A stretch of 59,810 nucleotides of DNA, from positions 2,857 to 62,666 of the forward strand of contig JANWWQ010000009.1 in the NCBI GenBank assembly GCA_025055635.1, written 5' to 3'. Under the pieces are notes generated by a model. That model was not told the origin of the DNA. It saw nothing but the letters and a program-made list of their open reading frames with translations, and did not search any database. The first letter of the stretch is position 1, and every line of letters begins with the position of its first letter. A program made the translations under genes and the position numbers. The DNA comes from Flavobacteriales bacterium (lineage in GTDB: Bacteria; Bacteroidota; Bacteroidia; CAIKAF01). This document shows, in pieces, positions 46,806 through 55,533 of this stretch.

Positions 46806-47273
46806 TTAATCAACTCTATTATTTGGACCAAATAACGTAGAGTTGTTTGAGGTCTTAATATTCCCTAGTACTTTGCTTAGTCTGTTTTGGAGATTAATTA
46901 TACGCTCGTAGGCAGCCTGAAGACGTTCCTGAATATTGCGTAATTCCTGACAATTAGCAGAGGGAGGAGAAGCCACCTCTGATGGCTCCTCTGTGCAAGG
47001 TTGACTGGATGATCTGCTCCGTTTGTTAAGGTGTCGGCGGGCACCTTCCAAGGTGAAGCCCTCTACCTTTACCAAATGATAAATACGTTCCAGGAGTTGG
47101 ATGTCTTTTTTGGTATAAAGGCGCTCCCCCCGTGAGTTTTTCCGGGGCTTTAATTGAGGAAATTCTTTTTCCCAGAAACGGATCAGAGAAGCATTCACTC
47201 CCAGATGACGGGCCACCTCGCTGATGGAATAGAATATTTTCAGGTCCTCTTCGCCCAGGGTTTTTAGCGACAT
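46806..47273 (-). CDS. MerR-family transcriptional regulator
   Basis: 155 residues. Winged-helix MerR domain at about 11-80: YSISEVARHLGVNASLIRFWE, then GERLYTKKDIQLLERIYHLV. The C-terminal helix region (about 105-140; ELRNIQERLQAAYERIINLQNRL) is a coiled coil for dimerisation and lacks a Cys-rich or drug-binding effector domain. This compact form is common in Bacteroidota and its target is unknown. Located 36 bases downstream of fabG on the same strand, so possibly in its transcript. Confidence 0.9.
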   Translation of the reverse strand: MSLKTLGEEDLKIFYSISEVARHLGVNASLIRFWEKEFPQLKPRKNSRGERLYTKKDIQLLERIYHLVKVEGFTLEGARRHLNKRSRSSSQPCTEEPSEVASPPSANCQELRNIQERLQAAYERIINLQNRLSKVLGNIKTSNNSTLFGPNNRVD

Positions 47274-47309
47274 ACCCTGATTTTTCTCTACGAATGTAAG
47301 AATTAGATG

Positions 47310-48050
47310 TTAAGTGTACAACCCTCCGTTCACGTGAATTACCTCGCCGGTGATATAAGAGGCCTCTTCTGAGCAGAGGAAAGCCACCACGGCAGCTACC
47401 TCCTCAGGATTGCCAAACCGGCCGGCTGGAATAATGGCTTTATAATCGTTTTCAGAAATATCGGCGATCATATCCGTGCGGATAAAACCAGGGGCCACGG
47501 CATTGACCGTGATTTGACGGCGGGCTACCTCACGGGCCAACGATTTTGTGGCGCCTATAACAGCGGCCTTGGCGGCGGCATAATTGGTCTGCCCGGGCAT
47601 ACCCTGTACCCCACTCAGTGAGACGATATTGACTATCCGTCCACGCCGACGGCGCACCATACTGGGTAAAACCGCCCTTGTGATGTAAAAAAATCCGTGC
47701 AGGTGCACATCAATCACCCGATGCCAGTCTGACGGTTCCATAGTGACCATAAGCTGGTCGCGGCGAATACCGGCATTATTCACCAAGATATCAATGCCTC
47801 CTTCGGGCAAAAGGGGCTGAAGCTCGGCAAATACGTCCTGTACGGAGGGGGCATCTGAACAATCGAAGGGTACGAGGTGGACGATGGCGCCGCGTTCTTC
47901 GGCAAGTCTTTTAGTTTCTTCAGCAGCTTTGTGATTGGATAGATAATTGATAATGAGCATGCGGCCTGGTCGGGCAAGGCGCACAGCCACGGCCCTGCCG
48001 ATCCCCCGTGAACCTCCCGTGATCAAAGCGCAGGAATCCAATTTTTCCAT
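47310..48050 (-). CDS. fabG: 3-oxoacyl-ACP reductase FabG (SDR family)
   Basis: 246 residues from ATG 48050 (standard FabG length); ATG 48074 would add eight residues. SDR motifs: ITGGSRGIGRAVA (about 10-22), NNAGIRR (about 91-97), catalytic Ser in SLSGVQGM and YAAAKA (Tyr-x3-Lys, about 154-159), and PGFIRTDM. NADPH-dependent reduction in fatty acid elongation is the best guess, though single SDR proteins may act on other substrates. Other fab genes are absent here. Confidence 0.88.
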   Translation of the reverse strand: MEKLDSCALITGGSRGIGRAVAVRLARPGRMLIINYLSNHKAAEETKRLAEERGAIVHLVPFDCSDAPSVQDVFAELQPLLPEGGIDILVNNAGIRRDQLMVTMEPSDWHRVIDVHLHGFFYITRAVLPSMVRRRRGRIVNIVSLSGVQGMPGQTNYAAAKAAVIGATKSLAREVARRQITVNAVAPGFIRTDMIADISENDYKAIIPAGRFGNPEEVAAVVAFLCSEEASYITGEVIHVNGGLYT

Positions 48051-48121
48051 GGTGGAGGAATTTGAGGTTGGCAAATTGCAAAAAAATTTGATTTACCCTA
48101 AGAAATAGGCCTATACCCTAT

Positions 48122-49465
48122 TTAGCGTTGAAACATCAGGCGCTGTCCCGGTCGGAAGGCCGCAAAATGGCCATCCTCGTAAACCTTGTATCCATTCACA
48201 AAAGTGGCTTTCACAGCGTGCCCAAAAGTGTGGCCCTCAAAAGGGCTCCACTGGCACTTGTAAAGAATGTTTTCAGCGGTTACAGTCCAGGGCCTACGCT
48301 CCACAAGGACCAAGTCGGCCTGGTAACCCGGTTTCAGAAAACCCCGACCCACAATCCGGAAAAGACGCGCTACTCTATGGCTCATCAGTTCAGCCACGTG
48401 GGCCACACTCCAGCCCAACTGTTCAGCCAGGTCCATCATGGCCGGCAGGGCATGCTGCACTAAGGGTCCTCCCGAAGGGCACTGCCGATAAGGAAGAGCC
48501 TTCTCCTGACGGGTGTGCGGCGCATGATCGGTGGCCACAACATCAATACGCCCGTCGTGAACCGCCTGGCGGATTGCCTCCCGATCTGCGTATGACTTTA
48601 TAGCCGGATTCCACTTAATGAAAGCCCCCAGACGCTCATAGTCCTCCTCGGTAAACCACAAATGATGGATGCATGCCTCGGCAGTGACGCGTTTTTCTTC
48701 CAGGGGAAGATCGGCACGGAAAAGCTGACATTCCCGGGCCGTGCTGATGTGGAGCACGTGGATGCGGGCCCCGGTTTTTTCGGCTAGTTCAATGGCTTCA
48801 CAGGTGCTGCGATAGCAAGCTTCGGCACTGCGAATCATTGGATGTTCCCGTATAGGAATGTTATCTCCCCAATGGGCCAAGGCGCGGCGGAGTTGGTCTT
48901 GAATGAGGGGTTCCTTTTCGCAGTGCAGGGCAATCAAGAGGGGCGAAGCCCGGAACACCCTCTCCAACACTTGAGGGTCATCCACGTACAGCTCACCGGT
49001 GGAGGCACCAAGGAAAATCTTGAGTCCGCAGATGCGCGTGGGATCGCAGCGTTGTATTTCCTCCAAGTTATCGGAAGAAGTGCCCATATAGAAGCTGAAA
49101 TTGGCCCAAGAAGTCTCGGCCGCACGCTGGTATTTACTTTCCAGGAGCTCCAGAGTGAGGGTGGGGGGCTGGGTGTTGGGCATTTCCATGTAGGAGGTAA
49201 TACCTCCGGCCACGGCAGCGCGGCTTTCGGTGAAAATATCACCTTTGTGGGTCAGCCCTGGTTCCCGGAAATGAACCTGGTCATCAATGACCCCAGGCAT
49301 AAGGTAAGCTCGCTGGGCATCATAGCGTTCGGAGCTTTGCATTTGGATCTCTTCGGGAGGATTACCAAAGCCGAGGGATTCAATTTTTTCATCCCGGATC
49401 AGAAGCCAACCCAGCGCCACCTGACCTTCGTTGACCAGAAGCGCGTTATGGAGAAGGGTTTTCAC
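48122..49465 (-). CDS. pyrC: Dihydroorotase (amidohydrolase superfamily)
   Basis: 447 residues, type-I length. Metal-site motif reads DDQVHFREPG (about 61-70) where most dihydroorotases have H-x-H: the first His is Gln, a form I recall from other Bacteroidota. The carboxylated Lys is in LKIFLGASTGE (about 147), then LHCEKE, HVLHISTARE and ATDHAPHT. It closes carbamoyl-aspartate to dihydroorotate in pyrimidine synthesis. Symbol is by function; hydantoinase-like relatives cannot be excluded. Separated from fabG by about 70 bases. Confidence 0.88.
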   Translation of the reverse strand: MKTLLHNALLVNEGQVALGWLLIRDEKIESLGFGNPPEEIQMQSSERYDAQRAYLMPGVIDDQVHFREPGLTHKGDIFTESRAAVAGGITSYMEMPNTQPPTLTLELLESKYQRAAETSWANFSFYMGTSSDNLEEIQRCDPTRICGLKIFLGASTGELYVDDPQVLERVFRASPLLIALHCEKEPLIQDQLRRALAHWGDNIPIREHPMIRSAEACYRSTCEAIELAEKTGARIHVLHISTARECQLFRADLPLEEKRVTAEACIHHLWFTEEDYERLGAFIKWNPAIKSYADREAIRQAVHDGRIDVVATDHAPHTRQEKALPYRQCPSGGPLVQHALPAMMDLAEQLGWSVAHVAELMSHRVARLFRIVGRGFLKPGYQADLVLVERRPWTVTAENILYKCQWSPFEGHTFGHAVKATFVNGYKVYEDGHFAAFRPGQRLMFQR

Positions 49466-49764
49466 GGACGAAACAAAAGCTAATAACGAGAGCTAATATA
49501 GTCTGGTAGGATGGATGGGCTAAAAATTTTTAAAGCTTTAAATAGGGAAATGCCATGCTCCACGGTTTGGACTCTTTGAATCTCAAAGGTCAGAATAAAA
49601 AGCGTTGGAAAGTGTAAGCGTAAATGGATAAAACTTTTTACCCGATTTTTGAGAGGAATCATATCACAAATGACAGCTAGGACCATGAGGGGAACTGTAC
49701 GGATTTTCGTCGCCATGGGTGGTATGTTTTTGTTTGAAACCATTTTTCTAGAGCACAGGTTCAT

Positions 49765-51111
49765 TTGACGGTACGTATTCAGGGATTACCCACTGATACC
49801 GTGTGGTTGGGTACCACCTGGGGCAAACGGGCCAAACCCTTTTTGGCTGCGTTGAAAAAACCAAATGGCACTGCAGAACTACATACGGATTCTGTGTTAC
49901 CGGAAGGGGTCTATGCGATAGCTTACAAGAGAGGGCGTCATGCCAAATACACCTTCCTTTCTGTGTTGCTTACAAATGAGCACCGGCAATTTCGTGTAGA
50001 TACTCGGGTGGACCAGCCTTACGGCCAGGCCGAGCTTACAGGAGCCCCCCTGGCGGCAGCCTATGTGAAGTATTATGATAGCTTTCAGGCCCGTCTGCGC
50101 CTTAGGGATTCCCTGAACGACATGTGGCGCCTGCGAGAAACGGCTGAGGATTTCCAGGCTCTGGTCAGGTTTGAAAAAAGTTTTCGGGATTTTCAGTTAG
50201 AACAGCGCAGGGCCTTTCCTCACACTTTATTGGACACCCTTATAGGTTGGACCCTGCTTCCCGACCCTACAGCGTGGACTGATAGCACCAAGCCTTTGCA
50301 TGTGCGGCGCGTAGCCCGTGAGCAGGCTTACAGAGAAGCAGTCCTAAAGGCCTCCGCTACGCCGGATCTCCCACGTCGCATGACTTGTCCCCTTTGGGTG
50401 GACTGGCTGGACCTTGCTGTCTTCAAACTGTACAATCAGGTAGAACCCACACGTCGGTTGGTCGAGGAGGTTCTGAATAATCTCCGCCACCATGAAGCCA
50501 CATATCAATATTATTTCACGTACCTGATCAACTCCTTTGCGAACATGAGCCGTTTCAGTCTGGACGAAGTATTTCTCTACCTTTACAACACCTACGTGAA
50601 AACAGGAAAAGCACCATGGCTGGAGGAGGACAATCGGCAAAAGCTGGAAACCCAGGCCGCTGGTATGCCAGGCACCCTTATCGGCGACAGGGCTCGGAAC
50701 GGGCCTGTGGTGGACCGAAACAGCCAGAAAATGGCCTTGGACTCCCTCCTGAAAGGTTATACCCTTTTGGTTTTCTGGGACCCGGAATGCGGTCACTGCC
50801 AAAAGGAATTACCGGAACTGAAAACCCTGTATGCGCACTACCAGGCCCGAGGCCTTCGTATCATTACGGTCTGCATGGCCAAGGGACCAAGAGCCCAAGA
50901 ATGTTGGAATTTTGTGGACTCGGAGCAGCTTCCATCCGATTGGCTTTATCTGCGGGAGCCGGATGGTTCAGCTGTGTTGACAAAAGCTTACAATCTAAGG
51001 TCATTTCCTAGGTTCTATTTGCTTAATCCCCAAAAAACGATTATATACCGGCGTACGGGAGAAATACCGGCCCATGAGTTGCGCAGTATTCTGGATAAGT
51101 TAATTCCTTAA
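49765..51111 (+). CDS. TlpA/thioredoxin-fold exported protein with an apparently frameshifted leader
   Basis: 448 residues from TTG 49765, but the first residues (LTVRIQG) look like the mature start of an N-terminal domain whose signal peptide is missing. Just upstream, ATG 49685 opens another frame with a good leader (MRGTVRIFVAMGGMFLF) that stops at a TGA at 49766-49768. Inserting one base near the AAA at 49737-49739 joins them to a leader ending FSRAQ. The C-terminal thioredoxin domain (about 320-448) has active site PECGHCQKE (C-G-H-C) and cis-Pro SFPRFYLLNP. Such proteins with a long helical middle are common in Bacteroidota. Confidence 0.78.
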   Translation: MTVRIQGLPTDTVWLGTTWGKRAKPFLAALKKPNGTAELHTDSVLPEGVYAIAYKRGRHAKYTFLSVLLTNEHRQFRVDTRVDQPYGQAELTGAPLAAAYVKYYDSFQARLRLRDSLNDMWRLRETAEDFQALVRFEKSFRDFQLEQRRAFPHTLLDTLIGWTLLPDPTAWTDSTKPLHVRRVAREQAYREAVLKASATPDLPRRMTCPLWVDWLDLAVFKLYNQVEPTRRLVEEVLNNLRHHEATYQYYFTYLINSFANMSRFSLDEVFLYLYNTYVKTGKAPWLEEDNRQKLETQAAGMPGTLIGDRARNGPVVDRNSQKMALDSLLKGYTLLVFWDPECGHCQKELPELKTLYAHYQARGLRIITVCMAKGPRAQECWNFVDSEQLPSDWLYLREPDGSAVLTKAYNLRSFPRFYLLNPQKTIIYRRTGEIPAHELRSILDKLIP

Positions 51112-51334
51112 ATTTCCCCTTCTCAGGTTGAATTCCCTTCATTTGGAGAAAATTCGCTTCAGTCCCAATGTACGGAATGATTTTGTTTTAGTGCACCCAG
51201 CATGATGAAAAACCAATTTTGCTTTAGTATGATAATAAACGCATGTGGCATAGGTTTTGCCAAGATTTGAGCTTTGAGGCTATACCAGAAGTTTTTACAA
51301 TCCAAAAACACCTTAAACCATCATTTCTTTACCG

Positions 51335-51874
51335 TTGTTTCCGTTGCCTTTTGACCTTGATCAAGCGAGTCACTTGGCCCTGGTGGGACTGCCTTTCTCT
51401 GGAAAATCTACCACCGCTAATTTCCTGTCCAAAGCCCTAGCCAGAAAGGTTATTTCCACCGATGCTCTTATTTGCGAAAAATCAGGCCTGACCATAGAAG
51501 AGTGGTTTTCTTTAAAAGGGGAATTAGCATTTCGAAAGATGGAACGGGAAGTGCTTCATGAACTCCTGGGTGGCAACGAGCCTCTCATCATAGACACAGG
51601 CGGTGGACTTCCTTGCTTTTATGATAATATGGAGTATTTATGCCAATCGGCAACAGTGATCTGGTTAGATACGGCACCAGCTGTATTAGCCGCCCGTTCC
51701 CTCCTACATGCGGACAGGCCCCTGCTGCTGGGGCTCGCCCCCGATTTGACGAAACGTACGGAGTACTTCAGCATCCTGCGTCTGGAACGAATGCCTTTCT
51801 ATAGTAAAGCCTCCTGGATTTATCGCACCGATGGCCACACCCAGGAACGTTGGATACGAACTTCTTCTGAATAA
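51335..51874 (+). CDS. aroK: Shikimate kinase
   Basis: 179 residues from a TTG; no ATG is available. P-loop GLPFSGKST (about 18-26), the shikimate-binding Asp in STDALICEKSGLTI (about 42), DTGGGLPC (about 88-95; GGG motif) and the lid RPLL (about 129-132). It phosphorylates shikimate in aromatic amino-acid synthesis. No other aro genes are nearby. Next is a long AT-rich gap. Confidence 0.87.
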   Translation: MFPLPFDLDQASHLALVGLPFSGKSTTANFLSKALARKVISTDALICEKSGLTIEEWFSLKGELAFRKMEREVLHELLGGNEPLIIDTGGGLPCFYDNMEYLCQSATVIWLDTAPAVLAARSLLHADRPLLLGLAPDLTKRTEYFSILRLERMPFYSKASWIYRTDGHTQERWIRTSSE

Positions 51875-52738
51875 ATTCCCCCAGCATATAAGATTTCCCC
51901 TCCTGTTTGTAAGAATATTTCTTTTTGGTGTTCAAGGCTTAAAGGTGTTAAAAAAGTCATCACTACTTTATTGCACAGCTTGCGGCCTTATAAACAATAT
52001 TTGGCAAATAATTTAAAAGCTAATTTGGCTTATTTAGATTCCTTAATTTAAATATTTTCAATTTGGAAGAATTATTAGGCAATACACTTTTAACTCTATT
52101 TCTGTCTAAATTATTATTTATAAACGTAATAAATTATAATAAAAGCAAAAAACATGTATATGAAAAAATTATGTTTAAAAATTCATACCATTTGCTATTG
52201 CTACTCCTTTTTTTTGCAAATAGGAATGTAAGTTTAAATACTCTGCCATAATACCCACATAGATATCTCAATCACAGCTCTTTATTGTCCAATGTAGAAA
52301 AACAGATTATTTTGAAAAGTTATTCCAAGTTAGAGATTTCATTTATCTACCTCAGATAAAAAAGCCGATTCCGTATTCGAAAAAATTAAAATAAATATTT
52401 TATAAAATTTTTATCAAAACGGAATGAGTCAATGAATTAAAAGTTTGAAAAGATGTGAGCAGATTTTGTCAACATTATAAAAATAAGTCAAACAAATAGA
52501 AATAATTTGTACATATATTTTTAGAAGTGAGTTTTTTAGAATCTTTATTTCTTGTTTTTGGATGAAAATAGGTATAGTCAGATTGCTGAAGAATAAATGA
52601 AATTCTATTTTTACCTTTAATGATAAAAACCAACTGCTACGTTTTACATTTAAATTTACGGCTTGGCTATAAATATGAAATTTTATTCATTATTTTATAC
52701 CTCATGAGGGGTTAAAATTTTTGTTTGGAAGCCTAATT
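51875..52738. other. AT-rich 864-base region with a signal-peptide-like remnant
   Basis: No intact gene. Both neighbours end here (aroK on plus, acyltransferase on minus). ATG at 52171 opens 26 codons that read MFKNSYHLLLLLLFFANRN..., a convincing signal peptide cut by TAA at 52249-52251. A short inverted repeat ATTCCGT...ACGGAAT lies at about 52370 and 52421. I see no other element. Confidence 0.5.
52171..52251 (+). pseudogene. Signal-peptide remnant of a possible decayed exported gene
   Basis: 26 codons from ATG with basic N-region, L-rich core and FFANRNVS cleavage-like end, then a stop. There is no open frame after it in any phase that continues a protein. It may be a decayed gene, or a tiny real peptide. 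Confidence 0.3.
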
Positions 52739-53848
52739 TCATCTGATAGTCCCGTAGGGGTTTTTGTGTACCGCAGGAGGCCAGCTTTCTCTTATCCGCA
52801 GAGCAGGGCGTTCCACGCAGTGATGCAACAGGGCGGCTCCTCCGAAAACCATAAAAAAGTAACCACAGATTATTCCTACCGCTTCCCATGGGTTCAGAGG
52901 GGAAGGCATAAGGCGGCGCAAGGGCGCGACCACCCAGCCCATGTGAAAGAGATAAGCGGCGTAGGACCACCGGGCCATTCTCTCCACCACCTTAGCCAGC
53001 CCGATGGGGAGAGTACTCAAGTTGCGAAAGAAGGGCAAGGAAGCGGCTAAACCCAATGGAGCTACTCCAGCTGCCACCCACGAAAGATGGGATGGCCAAG
53101 GATAGAATCCTGCCGCTCCGGCTACGGTCCAGCCGATTAGTCCTATAGCCAACCATGCACCTTTCCTCCACATCCTCCCTTGAAGAGAAAGCTTGTCTTG
53201 ACAAGCTGCCACACAAACGCCCCATCCTAGGGCGTCCAAGCGCCCAGGTGCCATTTTGCGATACCATAAATCGTAAGGCAGTTGATCTGGCAAGAGCCAG
53301 CGATAAAGCCAACCGATAGCCACCAATATGAGGGCCGAGGTTAATAAGGCTTGCCGCGGTTGCCAATGGCTCAGACAGATTATTAAAAAGATATATACCA
53401 GTGGTAGGAGGAAATAAAACAGTTCTTCCACACACAACGACCACGATTCCCAGAAAAAAAGATCCACAGGTTTAACGACATTTTGCGCAAAAAAGAAATA
53501 CCACACCACGCCCTCACTGAGCTGGCCGGGCTGCCAACCCAAAGCCACGCCGGCCAGATTTAAAAGAAGAAACAGATAGTACAAAGGCCAGATACGCCAG
53601 AGACGACGCCACCAGAAACGCTTTAAGGCCTGGCGGAGGGGATAGTGCGAAGCCGTGTCCAGCCACAAACCTCCCACCAGAAAACCGCTCAGTACGAAAA
53701 AAACGTCTACGCCATCCACAGGTAGAAAAAAGCTATGAGAGGGCCAGGTGGCCTGAGCCAAAAACCGAATATGTTCCCAGAGAACTAATAGGATGGCCAA
53801 AGTCCTCATCAGATCCAATCCGGGCAAGCGACGGCCTTCGGTCGTCAT
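52739..53848 (-). CDS. Acyltransferase family 3 membrane protein (OafA/YrhL-like)
   Basis: 369 residues from ATG 53848, which overlaps the GT39 stop by four bases; a longer start at 53938 lies inside the GT39 gene. About ten membrane segments with RRLPGLDLMRTLAILLVLWEHIRF (split: LDLMRTLAILLVLWEH, about 9-24, with catalytic His), VFFVLSGFLVGG and FWWRRLWRIWPLYY motifs. Family members O-acylate surface polysaccharide or lipids. Coupling to a glycosyltransferase supports a role in modifying an envelope glycan. Confidence 0.88.
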   Translation of the reverse strand: MTTEGRRLPGLDLMRTLAILLVLWEHIRFLAQATWPSHSFFLPVDGVDVFFVLSGFLVGGLWLDTASHYPLRQALKRFWWRRLWRIWPLYYLFLLLNLAGVALGWQPGQLSEGVVWYFFFAQNVVKPVDLFFWESWSLCVEELFYFLLPLVYIFLIICLSHWQPRQALLTSALILVAIGWLYRWLLPDQLPYDLWYRKMAPGRLDALGWGVCVAACQDKLSLQGRMWRKGAWLAIGLIGWTVAGAAGFYPWPSHLSWVAAGVAPLGLAASLPFFRNLSTLPIGLAKVVERMARWSYAAYLFHMGWVVAPLRRLMPSPLNPWEAVGIICGYFFMVFGGAALLHHCVERPALRIRESWPPAVHKNPYGTIR

Positions 53849-55533
53849 GGAATCCACACCTTGTAAGAGTTGCGGCTCAAGCCTCCCTCCAGGGCGCCCT
53901 GGCGAAGGCTGAATCGTATCCCATAGGGGCCGCTGCATCGGGGCATGCGTAGTAAGGGCTGCCAGGCAGCCTGTGCCCCTGGCGGTAATGGAAAAAGATT
54001 CGGGGGCAAAGGCAGGTATTGCTCCAGGCTATCAATGCGGTGTCCCAACCGCCAGAAAGTGACCAACACATGTAGACCGCTGTCCACGTGGGATGGGGCT
54101 ACTGGTTTCTCGTAATGGTTGGTGAGGACAAGTGTGATGGGGACAAGGGCCCCTGCCGCATAAAATCTCCGATGATTTTGCCACGCCACTTCCAACTGAG
54201 GAAACACCCTTAGGTTAGGCAGTGGTAGCCCGTACAGAGGGCCTAATCCCGTCTCTATTCTTTGAAATCCCTGGAAAGGATATTGGGCCACCAGGAACAC
54301 TGGATTATTCCAGTACAGGGTATCCCATTGCCAAAGGTCATACTGATTGCGGCGATAGTTAAAATTGTTCAGGGAGTAAGCGGGTTGCCCGGTGTACCAG
54401 GTATAAGAGGCCGCCAGGTGGTAAGAATTTAGAAACACTACGGGGAGGCCAGCGGCCGAATGGCGAATATGGGGAATCCACTGATCGGCCGATGTAAAAT
54501 CCAATGGCCGCCAACGTTTTAAGGGCTCGGCAGCCATTCCTGCCCCCAGCCGCAATAAAAATACAGCTCCCCACAAGGGTATGAGGGTTGGGATGGCCTT
54601 GTGAGAATTGCGCAGAAAGTGCGGACTACTGGCTAAAAGCAACAAAGCTGCCAGCAATGCGGGGGCCGCCCAGTTAGCTTCCACGGCTGCATTGAAAGAT
54701 AGCGCACCGATAAGTAAAGGAAAGCCCACAGCCACCCACAGTAGTGAACGGCGCAACGATGGAGAGAGACCGGCCGCCTGGTCGCGTATCCCTGTCCATA
54801 GGGCCCAAGGATAGATCCAGACACCCGAAACCAACAACCATCCGCCCACAAACTCCAGGGGGAATTCGGGCACTTGCACAGCTGCGTGGCGCCCGCCCAG
54901 ATGCAACCGGAGGGACTCAAAACCACCCAAGGCTGCAGGCACATAGACCGGAATTACAAGGCCAGCCCAAAGCAGCAAGGCCGGAGCTAATGCGCGCAAG
55001 CGCTTCCAGAAAAAGCGCAAGTGAGGAGTAAGACACAAGGCCAGAAAGAGCCAACCATGATATTTGCTGGTAACGGTCCAGGCTGCTGAGAGTGCCATTC
55101 CTAATGCTGCCGACTGGCTCTCCGTTTCAAAAAATTGTTTTAAGAAGAACAAAAAAGCCGCGCACCCCAACAAATACGGGCTATCGGGAACCGCCAGCAA
55201 ACTATGGGCGTGGAAGAGGAGCGTCGCAGCCCCCAACGCAAAAAACCAGAAAAAAGAAAGACGATCCAATAGCAGCCTCGCCACACATTGGAGCGTGAGC
55301 ACGTGAAACAAGAGAGCCGGTAGCCTCAGACCCCACACTCCCGGGAAGAGGGCTTGGCCCACGTGAACAATCCAAGCTATGAGGGGAGGATGGTCAAAAT
55401 AGTACAGGGCCGGTCGGCGGGCCCATGTAGCATAATACATTTCATCGGTCAGCAGCGGCGTGGAAGCCGCTTGCCATACGCATAAAGCCAGCCAAAAAAC
55501 GAGAATACCAAAGAAGACTTTACGTTCAGGCAT
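53845..55533 (-). CDS. Glycosyltransferase family 39 (ArnT/PMT-like) membrane protein
   Basis: 562 residues from ATG 55533 (a TTG at 55542 also possible). First periplasmic loop has the conserved acidic motif LLTDEMYYATWA and FDHPPLIAWIVH (about 25-54) of GT39/GT83 lipid-linked sugar transferases. Some ten membrane segments follow (to about residue 360), then a periplasmic C-terminal domain of about 200 residues. It should transfer a sugar from undecaprenyl- or dolichyl-type carrier to a lipid or protein acceptor. Overlaps the cyclase gene by 8 bases and the acyltransferase by 4, so the three genes form one coupled operon. Confidence 0.9.
   Translation of the reverse strand: MPERKVFFGILVFWLALCVWQAASTPLLTDEMYYATWARRPALYYFDHPPLIAWIVHVGQALFPGVWGLRLPALLFHVLTLQCVARLLLDRLSFFWFFALGAATLLFHAHSLLAVPDSPYLLGCAAFLFFLKQFFETESQSAALGMALSAAWTVTSKYHGWLFLALCLTPHLRFFWKRLRALAPALLLWAGLVIPVYVPAALGGFESLRLHLGGRHAAVQVPEFPLEFVGGWLLVSGVWIYPWALWTGIRDQAAGLSPSLRRSLLWVAVGFPLLIGALSFNAAVEANWAAPALLAALLLLASSPHFLRNSHKAIPTLIPLWGAVFLLRLGAGMAAEPLKRWRPLDFTSADQWIPHIRHSAAGLPVVFLNSYHLAASYTWYTGQPAYSLNNFNYRRNQYDLWQWDTLYWNNPVFLVAQYPFQGFQRIETGLGPLYGLPLPNLRVFPQLEVAWQNHRRFYAAGALVPITLVLTNHYEKPVAPSHVDSGLHVLVTFWRLGHRIDSLEQYLPLPPNLFPLPPGAQAAWQPLLRMPRCSGPYGIRFSLRQGALEGGLSRNSYKVWIP

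Noticed and set aside
48842-49483. 213-codon plus-strand frame opposite dihydroorotase
   Set aside because: Shadow of a confident metabolic gene with all catalytic motifs on the other strand.
49480-49764. 94-codon minus-strand frame before the thioredoxin-fold gene
   Set aside because: It covers the plus-strand leader and promoter region of that gene; no domain or signal peptide; likely chance.
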